From NCBI GenBank assembly GCA_902801585.1, contig CADCIU010000030.1:1-33972 (forward strand): a stretch of DNA of 33,972 nt. The letters run 5' to 3'. The notes under the pieces were generated by a model. That model worked only from the letters and a program-made list of their open reading frames with translations, was not told where the DNA came from and ran no database searches. Each line of letters opens with the position of its first letter. Within the stretch, counting starts at the first letter, position 1. Origin of the DNA: an uncultured Lachnospiraceae bacterium (GTDB lineage Bacteria; Bacillota_A; Clostridia; Lachnospirales; Lachnospiraceae). Below, piece after piece: positions 21,975 to 28,301 of this stretch. Both the position numbers and the translations under genes were made by a program.

Positions 21975-24887
21975 ATGTCGGCAGATATTGAATATTCCCT
22001 GAAAAACGAACAGATTCTGGGAGATAAGTATGTGATAAAGGAATGCCTCGGCGCGGGAGGCTTTGGCATCACCTATCTGGCAGAAAATCTGGATATCGGG
22101 ACTAAATATGCCATCAAAGAGCTTTTCCCGAAACATATGGTCCGCCGTGGAGAAGACGGGGTATCGGTTCTGCCGCTGTACGCGGAGCAGGATGAGTGGA
22201 ATAAACAGCTGCAGAGCTTTTTCCGGGAAGCAAAAATCCTGGGAAAATTCGCAGAGGAAGAGGCAATCATCAGGGTCTACGACTATTTCAGGGCCAACGG
22301 AACTGCCTATATGGTCATGGAGTATCTGGACGGAAGCACTCTGTTTGATATACAGAAGGCGAAGGGGCCGCAAAAGGCGGAGGATATAGTCCGTAAAATG
22401 ATCCCGGTGGCGGACTCTCTTTCACGACTCCACGCCTCCGGCCTTATCCATAGGGATATCAGTCCTGAAAATCTTATGGAAGTGAAGGACGGATCTGTAA
22501 AGCTTATGGATTTCGGGTCTGCAACAGAGTATTCATCTATGAGTGACAGGAAGCTTCTGCTCAAAGAGGGATTTGCCCCTCCGGAGCAGTATGCATCAGA
22601 CGGATCTCTGGGGCCTTGGACTGACCTCTATGCCTTCTGCGCTTCCATATATTACTGCATTACGGGGATCATACCTGTCAGTTCTATTTCAAGAGTGTTT
22701 GCAGATGACCTGAAAAAGCCGTCTGCCCTGGGGATCGGGATCGATCCTCGGCTGGAGGAGATCCTGATGAGAGGGATGGATCCTGACTGGTCGGCCCGTT
22801 ATCCGGATATGGAGTCCTTTTTGGCAGCGGTGCGCAGGGTCATGCCGGAACCGGATACAGCTAAAACAGGGGAAAAGCGCAGAAAGCACGCTTTTATTTC
22901 CGGTATCATGGCAGCTTTGATCTGTGCCGCTGTGCTGCTTGCGGGTTTCATGATCTATCAGAACAGGGCTCGTATTATGCTTTCCCGCGTCCCTGTGGTG
23001 GACGTACAGATCAGTCCTGCCGATGACGCGGGTGCTGTCGATTTTGCCCAAGCAGCTGATATGATCCATAAAAGGCTGGATATCTTTGCGGGAAAAGGCC
23101 GATATTTGTGGCAAGAGGACCATGGCAGCATATATGTCACCCTTGCACAGGACGTCCTGAATGAAAAAGGCGCAGAATACGCCTTCCGCAGTTACCTCTG
23201 CGCCCCGATGCATCTGTCATTGATCATGCTCAGGATAAATGCCGGACAGCTCAATAATGACGCCGGCAGCATCTATTCCCCGGATTTTCTTTCCGGCAGA
23301 GAAATTCCGGTCCAAAACGAGTGGATCCGGGATGCTGCTCTTGCAGATACAGATCCGTATACTGACGCCGGGGAAACAAATACTGCCAAGCTTCAGATCT
23401 TCCTTACAGAGGAAGGCGCGGAAGCCTTGAAAGAATACACGCAAACTGACAATCAATTCCCGATGACATTTTCCACTGATCCCTTTTTCTGCGTGGATGC
23501 AAAAATGACGGGAGACCGCAATTCTTTTATTCTTGAAATTCCGGACACGGAAGAAAACTATGTGGAAACAGTCCGGTACGCGCTCTCTTCAGGAGGGTTT
23601 GAAAAAAGTGCTGCAGCCAGGTGTGAACTTCAGACAGACTGGGAAAACGCCGGCGGTGAAAACAGAGGAGCATATCAGTGCGGCGCGGAAGATTTTGAAG
23701 GGGATACGGTCACGCTTGAATACAGGGCGGAGGATTACGGCGTATTCACAGAAGCACTGTACAATGAGGCGCTCAAGGAGAATGACCTGCCGGGAAAAGT
23801 ATTGTCTCTGCTGGTCCTCAAACAAAGACTTGATTCACTGAAGATTCCCTATGCGGTGGGATTCTCCCGGAGTGACAGCAGAGTCATACATCTGCGTTTT
23901 CCAAAAGGGAGTATTACACGGCTTGAAAGTGACCTGCTCTTTACCGATAATGATCTGCGGCTGCAGAGCACCTGGCTGTATGTGGATAAGACGATCTATA
24001 ATTCTGACACGATCAGATTCCGCTTTGATGACGGGAAGATGATCATGGAAGATGCGTCTGCGCTGAAGGATCTGCCTGCGGAGAGCTTTAATACAGCATC
24101 AAAGAATGGAGACAGCCTGGTCGGTGTATTTCTTGGCGGAAAGAAGATCGGAAGCTTTTCGGCAAAAGAACTTGAAACCGGACCTGTTTCAGAGATCTCT
24201 TTTCCGGCACCTCTATATGAAGGGACAAGCACGGATCAAGAAAAATATGAAACAGAAAAATCGGAGGCGCTGGCCCGCCTTCTGTCAGCGGTGCTGAAAA
24301 AAGACTATGATTCCTCGTATAATCTGAATTATTTCACGCTCTGCAAAGTCGAATATCGCACGCAGGACGGAAAAATTGATTGGAATCATTCCCTGCCGGA
24401 AGAGCTTCCGGACCTGACCGTTTCTGCCGACACGAGCTGGAAGAAAAATCTTGAGGAGCTCGTTCAGGAAAAAGGAGGAGAGCTGCAGCTCCGGTATGAG
24501 GATACGAACTCTGTCCGGGCATATATCCGGCTTTCAAATCTGGACAGAGAAGATCTGGCGTCAGCCGGAGCAGACATTCTGAAGACAGTATGGAACGATC
24601 CCGGATGCGGAGTGAGCAGTGGAGAGCTGAACCGGCTTGAGATCGACTGCACAGAGAATACGGGAGGAAGGCACGCCGAGGGAAACTATACGGTAAGACT
24701 GATTCTTCAAAAAACAGCAGAGACGCACAGGATGGAACCGGAGCAGCCGGAAGTGTACCGGGATACCTCGGATTGGATGTATGACTCTGTAATGGTGACT
24801 GACGAAACAGATCCCGTCCGTAGTACTGTAACAGCTCTGTTTGCGGATGGTGCAGACATGTTCGCCCGGCACAGTGCAGTCGAGTAG
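21975..24887 (+). CDS. Membrane Ser/Thr protein kinase with large extracytoplasmic region
   Basis: 970 residues. Residues 1-290 are a Hanks-type kinase: GAGGFG (26-31), K48 in AIKELF, HRDISPEN (159-166), DFG (179-181) and PPEQY (202-206), so all catalytic residues are present. One membrane helix (about 306-328) leads to an external part of about 640 residues without PASTA repeats. Its first section (340-400, VVDVQISPADDAG through DMIHKRLDIFAGKG to IYVTLAQDVL) resembles the first periplasmic domain of SecD, and further copies of that alternating pattern may follow (from about 605); this is a weak visual match. The external part is acidic and may sense ligand or protein. AGGAG lies nine bases before ATG 21975. 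A GAGTAGGG/CCCTACTC hairpin without U-tract follows the stop. Confidence 0.88.
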   Translation: MSADIEYSLKNEQILGDKYVIKECLGAGGFGITYLAENLDIGTKYAIKELFPKHMVRRGEDGVSVLPLYAEQDEWNKQLQSFFREAKILGKFAEEEAIIRVYDYFRANGTAYMVMEYLDGSTLFDIQKAKGPQKAEDIVRKMIPVADSLSRLHASGLIHRDISPENLMEVKDGSVKLMDFGSATEYSSMSDRKLLLKEGFAPPEQYASDGSLGPWTDLYAFCASIYYCITGIIPVSSISRVFADDLKKPSALGIGIDPRLEEILMRGMDPDWSARYPDMESFLAAVRRVMPEPDTAKTGEKRRKHAFISGIMAALICAAVLLAGFMIYQNRARIMLSRVPVVDVQISPADDAGAVDFAQAADMIHKRLDIFAGKGRYLWQEDHGSIYVTLAQDVLNEKGAEYAFRSYLCAPMHLSLIMLRINAGQLNNDAGSIYSPDFLSGREIPVQNEWIRDAALADTDPYTDAGETNTAKLQIFLTEEGAEALKEYTQTDNQFPMTFSTDPFFCVDAKMTGDRNSFILEIPDTEENYVETVRYALSSGGFEKSAAARCELQTDWENAGGENRGAYQCGAEDFEGDTVTLEYRAEDYGVFTEALYNEALKENDLPGKVLSLLVLKQRLDSLKIPYAVGFSRSDSRVIHLRFPKGSITRLESDLLFTDNDLRLQSTWLYVDKTIYNSDTIRFRFDDGKMIMEDASALKDLPAESFNTASKNGDSLVGVFLGGKKIGSFSAKELETGPVSEISFPAPLYEGTSTDQEKYETEKSEALARLLSAVLKKDYDSSYNLNYFTLCKVEYRTQDGKIDWNHSLPEELPDLTVSADTSWKKNLEELVQEKGGELQLRYEDTNSVRAYIRLSNLDREDLASAGADILKTVWNDPGCGVSSGELNRLEIDCTENTGGRHAEGNYTVRLILQKTAETHRMEPEQPEVYRDTSDWMYDSVMVTDETDPVRSTVTALFADGADMFARHSAVE

Positions 24888-24910
24888 GGGCAGGCTGGCC
24901 AACCCTACTC
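24882..24910. other. Hairpin at the end of the kinase gene
   Basis: GAGTAGGG (24882-24889) pairs with CCCTACTC (24903-24910), overlapping the stop codon. It lacks a U-run, so it may be an inefficient terminator or an RNA-stability element. Confidence 0.5.
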
Positions 24911-24923
24911 AATAATACCCGCA

Positions 24924-24957
24924 AATGATATGATGTTATTAATGATATGATGTTATT
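24924..24957. repeat. Perfect 17-bp tandem repeat
   Basis: AATGATATGATGTTATT occurs twice in a row, between the kinase and SGNH genes. It could vary in copy number or act as an operator. Confidence 0.75.
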
Positions 24958-25030
24958 ATTGTAGATATTTCAAAATGGAATCGCGTTGACTAAGACACAT
25001 TAACCGGAGTTTTTACGCATAGACAACTAT

Positions 25031-26149
25031 ATGACAGACAAACAACTTGATCACGTCACCGGCGGCGCACAGAACGCCGCGGCAGACGGGGGTAAGAACA
25101 CTGCGGCAGGCGGTGTGAGAAACTTCATAAAGATTGCCGGTTTCCTGGCCGGGCTGATCGCAATTTTGGCGGTTTTATCGATGTTTTTTGGCGGCGGATA
25201 CTGGGCGCAGAAGGGTTATGTGGCAGACAGGGACGCCAGGATCGCGCTGGTCACCACGGAGGAGCCGGGGACGATCGATGTCCTCAATGTCGGGGACAGT
25301 GTCTGCAACATTTCGCTGACACCCATGGAACTCTTTCAGGATTACGGCTATACGTCCTACAACATCGGGCGCGACCTTCAGAAAGCGATGGAATCCTATT
25401 TTTACATCCGGACGACGCTTAAGAAGCAGCCGGTGAAAGTGATCCTGTGGGAGGCGCACAACCTGTTTAGGGAGGAGAATATATTTGATTTCTGCGGGAT
25501 CATTCTGACCGAGTACATCAACTATAGGATCCCGTTCATCAAGTATCACTACATCTGGAAGAACTGGCTGGAGGGCCGGGGAATCCGCAAGTATTACAAG
25601 GGATATCTGGTCAACGAGGCGGTGAAGCCGTATTCCGGAGAGGAGTATTACTACTGGCCGGACAAGGAGATCTATCCCATTCACATGAGGCAGCAGCTGG
25701 TATTCAAAATGGTGCTCGCGTACTGCCGCCGCAGGGGGATCAAGGTCGTGCTCTACAGCGGCGCGTCGGCGGCCTGTTACGACATCCGGATGCACAACGC
25801 GGTCGCGCAGCTGGCGGAGGAGTGCGGCGTGGACTATATCGACGCCAACTACGACCGGGACAAAATACAGATCGACTGGGAGCATGATACATTTGACGGA
25901 GGCGACCACCTGAATCTGTACGGAGCCAGGAAGATGACCACATATCTGGGCGATTATCTCCGCGACAACTGCGATCTGACAGATCACAGGGACGATCCCA
26001 AGTACAGCTCCTGGCATGAACTGTGGGAAGACTATGTCCGTGAGGTCAGGGAGATGGAAGGAACCAGCTATCCGATCCTGGAAGAGGAGATCAAAGAAAG
26101 CAAGAAAGAAAACAAAAAAGAAAGGAATGAAAATGCAGTACAGAAATGA
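25031..26149 (+). CDS. Membrane-anchored SGNH/DltD-like protein
   Basis: 372 residues. A short cytoplasmic segment precedes one membrane helix (about 33-53), and the rest should be extracytoplasmic. The SGNH nucleophile block is VLNVGDSVCNISL (S90 in GDS) and the catalytic Asp/His block is FDGGDHLNLYGA (H293); this resembles AlgX/DltD-type proteins that acylate or de-acylate surface polymers, but the acceptor is unknown. The N-terminus LDHVTGG looks like a double-glycine leader, possibly by chance. ATG at 25031 has no good ribosome site nearby (CGGAG is over 20 bases away); GTG at 25115 with GGCAGGCGG upstream is an alternative. The Lys/Glu-rich C-terminus overlaps the next gene by 17 bases. 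Confidence 0.75.
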   Translation: MTDKQLDHVTGGAQNAAADGGKNTAAGGVRNFIKIAGFLAGLIAILAVLSMFFGGGYWAQKGYVADRDARIALVTTEEPGTIDVLNVGDSVCNISLTPMELFQDYGYTSYNIGRDLQKAMESYFYIRTTLKKQPVKVILWEAHNLFREENIFDFCGIILTEYINYRIPFIKYHYIWKNWLEGRGIRKYYKGYLVNEAVKPYSGEEYYYWPDKEIYPIHMRQQLVFKMVLAYCRRRGIKVVLYSGASAACYDIRMHNAVAQLAEECGVDYIDANYDRDKIQIDWEHDTFDGGDHLNLYGARKMTTYLGDYLRDNCDLTDHRDDPKYSSWHELWEDYVREVREMEGTSYPILEEEIKESKKENKKERNENAVQK

Positions 26150-27320
26150 CAAGTATGGAACTCCATTGTCAGTGCTGGGATACGGCTGCATGCGTTTTAC
26201 AAAAAAAGGGAACAGTATTGATATCGACAAGGCAGAGAAAGAGCTCATGGCCGCGTATGAGGCGGGCGTGAACTATTTTGACACAGCGTACATATATCCC
26301 GGGAGCGAGGCGGCGGTCGGCGAGATCTTCGAGCGCAACCACATCCGCGAAAAGGTCCATATCGCGACCAAGCTGCCCCAGTACATGATCGGCAGCAGAG
26401 CGGCGATCGACAAATACTTTAACGAGGAACTGGCGAGGCTGAGAACGACCTATATCGACTATTACCTGATGCACCACCTGACGGATGTGGCAATGTGGGA
26501 TAAGCTCAAGAAGGTCGGGATTCTGGAGTGGATCCGTGCCAAAAAAGAGTCGGGCGCCATTAAGAACATCGGGTTCTCGTATCACGGGAACACGGAGAAC
26601 TTCCTGAGGATCCTTGAGGATTACGACTGGGATTTCTGCCAGATCCAGTACAATTATCTGGACGAGGTGGCGCAGGCGGGCGTGAAAGGGCTTAAAGCAG
26701 CCGCTGAAAAAGGGATTCCCGTGGTGATCATGGAGCCCCTGCGCGGCGGAAAGCTTGTCAATATGCTGCCGGGCGGCGCGCTGGATGCTATGAAGAAGAG
26801 CGGCCGGGACTGGACACCGGCACAGTGGGGGCTGCGCTGGCTGTACAACCAGAAGGAAGTGACGGTCGTGTTGTCGGGCATGAACTCTTTGGAGATGGTC
26901 GAGGAGAACTGCAGGACAGCTTCGGAGGCCGCCGCCGGCCATCTCACTGAGGAGGATTTCGCCACGCTGGAGGTGGTCAAGGCGAAGATCCGCGAGAAAG
27001 AAAAGGTCGGCTGCACAGGCTGCCGGTACTGCATGCCCTGTCCCAAGGGTGTGGATATTCCGGGAATCTTCCGGTGCTACAATACGATGTTCACGGAGTC
27101 CAAATCACAGGGGAGATTCCAGTTCGCGCAGACCGTCGGACTTACCAAGGAGCCGGCGTTCGCTTCGCAGTGTGTTAAGTGCGGGAAGTGCGAGAAGCAC
27201 TGCCCTCAGGGCATTCCCATCCGGGAGAAGCTGGTTGAGGCGGATAAAGCGCTGCGCCCGCTGCCCTACAAGATCGGGATCGGAATCGCAAGGAAATTTA
27301 TGTTCAGAGGGGCGAAATAG
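26133..27320 (+). CDS. Aldo/keto reductase with C-terminal 4Fe-4S ferredoxin domain
   Basis: 395 residues. The AKR barrel carries the catalytic tetrad in FDTAYIYPGSE (D50, Y55), K80 in IATKLP and H114 in YLMHHLTD. The C-terminus carries two cysteine clusters, C294/C297/C300/C303 and C347/C350/C353/C357, typical for the subgroup with two 4Fe-4S centres. It probably reduces an aldehyde or ketone with electrons from ferredoxin or NAD(P)H; the substrate is unknown. AAAGGA precedes ATG 26133, within the 3' end of the SGNH gene (17-base overlap), so translation may be coupled. An earlier ATG at 26127 lies too close to the ribosome site. Confidence 0.92.
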   Translation: MQYRNDKYGTPLSVLGYGCMRFTKKGNSIDIDKAEKELMAAYEAGVNYFDTAYIYPGSEAAVGEIFERNHIREKVHIATKLPQYMIGSRAAIDKYFNEELARLRTTYIDYYLMHHLTDVAMWDKLKKVGILEWIRAKKESGAIKNIGFSYHGNTENFLRILEDYDWDFCQIQYNYLDEVAQAGVKGLKAAAEKGIPVVIMEPLRGGKLVNMLPGGALDAMKKSGRDWTPAQWGLRWLYNQKEVTVVLSGMNSLEMVEENCRTASEAAAGHLTEEDFATLEVVKAKIREKEKVGCTGCRYCMPCPKGVDIPGIFRCYNTMFTESKSQGRFQFAQTVGLTKEPAFASQCVKCGKCEKHCPQGIPIREKLVEADKALRPLPYKIGIGIARKFMFRGAK

Positions 27321-27324
27321 GCGC

Positions 27325-27345
27325 CCTCGAGCCTCGGGCTCGGGG
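27325..27345. repeat. GC-rich hairpin, copy 1 of an intergenic family
   Basis: CCTCGAGCC, loop TCG and GGCTCGGGG form nine pairs with one G-U. It is located five bases after the AKR stop. Related hairpins occur at 27654, 28214 and 28251. Confidence 0.75.
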
Positions 27346-27370
27346 AAAGCCCGGGACGGAGAGTATAGTC

Positions 27371-27652
27371 ATGGACACGAAGCTTGAAGCAGCAAGAAAG
27401 AAAATTCAGGACATAGACCGGGAGATGGCTGTGCTCTTCGAACAGAGGATGCAGGCGGTGAGTGAGATCGCCGCATTCAAAAAAGAGCACGGTCTTGCAG
27501 TGACAGACGAGGCGCAGGAGCGCAGAGTACTGGCGAGAAATGCCGCGTATATCCGGGATGAGCAGCTGAAGCCGTATTATCTGGCATTCATGAGAGACAC
27601 TATGACCGTGTCAAAACAGTACCAGGAACAGTTGATGAAGGGAAAAGAGTAA
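27371..27652 (+). CDS. Chorismate mutase, AroQ class
   Basis: 93-residue helical enzyme converting chorismate to prephenate, the branch step to Phe and Tyr. The pattern matches the AroQ/PheA-N family: R9 in the first helix, DIDREMAVLFEQRMQAVSEIAAFKK (14-38) with R26 and K37/K38, D46 and E50-R51-R52 in DEAQERRVL, and the end SKQYQEQ (81-87). No prephenate dehydratase or dehydrogenase domain is attached. ATG at 27371 follows CGGAGA at about ten bases. It is flanked by GC-rich hairpins and lies in the same direction as AKR and PfpI genes. It offers an aromatic amino acid link to the Phe-attenuated operon elsewhere in the window, though no shared control element is seen. Confidence 0.88.
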   Translation: MDTKLEAARKKIQDIDREMAVLFEQRMQAVSEIAAFKKEHGLAVTDEAQERRVLARNAAYIRDEQLKPYYLAFMRDTMTVSKQYQEQLMKGKE

Positions 27653-27653
27653 G

Positions 27654-27672
27654 ATTCCCGAGGCTCGGGAAT
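27654..27672. repeat. GC-rich hairpin, copy 2
   Basis: ATTCCCGA, loop GGC and TCGGGAAT form an 8-bp perfect stem right after the chorismate mutase stop. It is followed by AAAACAAAAG, not U, so it is not a plus-strand terminator. Confidence 0.75.
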
Positions 27673-27696
27673 AAAACAAAAGAAGGGAGACGAATC

Positions 27697-28212
27697 ATGA
27701 GCAAGAAAATATTGCAGCTGATCAGTGCGGACTTCGAAGATCTGGAAGTCTGGTACCCTGTCTACAGATGCAGAGAGGAAGGCTGGCAGGTGGATTTTGC
27801 CGCGGAGAAGCCCGGCCTGTATCACGGCAAATACGGTGTTCCCTGCGAGGTGGCCCTCAGCTTTAAGGACCTGGATCCCGACGACTACGACGGACTGCTT
27901 GTCCCCGGCGGGTGGGCTCCTGACAAGCTCCGCCGCTTTCCGGAGGTCCTGGGTATCGTCCGCAAGATGAATGCGGACGGAAAAGCCATCGGTGAGATCT
28001 GCCATGCGGGCTGGGTCCTGATCAGCGCGGACATTCTCAGAGGCAAAAAAGTGACCAGCACCCCCGGTATCATGGACGACATGCGCAATGCGGGCGGCAT
28101 CTGGGTCGACGAGGAGACCGTTGTTGACGGCAATATCGTCTCCGGCAGAAGACCTCCGGATCTTCCCGCTTATGCGAAAGCATTTATTGAGGTGGTTAAC
28201 AAGCACAGCTGA
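27697..28212 (+). CDS. DJ-1/PfpI-family protein
   Basis: 171-residue class-I glutamine-amidotransferase-like fold. The nucleophile elbow is GEICHAGW (99-106; C102, H103), with E14 in SADFEDLEV as the partner glutamate and GGWAPDKLR (71-79) as the family loop, all typical of PfpI/YhbO-type proteins involved in protein protection, protease-like or deglycase-like activity. The exact activity is disputed for the family. AAGGGAGA lies ten bases before ATG 27697. Neighbours are chorismate mutase and an FtsX permease, separated by hairpins, so it may be its own unit. Confidence 0.9.
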   Translation: MSKKILQLISADFEDLEVWYPVYRCREEGWQVDFAAEKPGLYHGKYGVPCEVALSFKDLDPDDYDGLLVPGGWAPDKLRRFPEVLGIVRKMNADGKAIGEICHAGWVLISADILRGKKVTSTPGIMDDMRNAGGIWVDEETVVDGNIVSGRRPPDLPAYAKAFIEVVNKHS

Positions 28213-28213
28213 C

Positions 28214-28239
28214 GCTCCCCGAGCTGCGGGCTCGAGAGC
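28214..28239. repeat. GC-rich hairpin, copy 3 (imperfect)
   Basis: An imperfect stem formed by GCTCCCCGAGC and GGGCTCGAGAGC immediately after the PfpI stop. Confidence 0.55.
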
Positions 28240-28250
28240 GAAACTGCTCC

Positions 28251-28269
28251 CCCGAGCCTCGGGCTCGGG
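28251..28269. repeat. GC-rich hairpin, copy 4
   Basis: CCCGAGCC, loop TCG and GGCTCGGG form a perfect 8-bp stem 32 bases before the GTG of the permease gene. It is the cleanest member of the family. Confidence 0.75.
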
Positions 28270-28301
28270 AACACACAGGAACACAAAGGAGTCCCTCCAC
28301 A

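Noticed and set aside
27325..28269. CRISPR-like array formed by the GC-rich repeats
   Set aside because: The units are separated by whole genes, vary in sequence and are simple hairpins; no regular spacers exist anywhere in the window.
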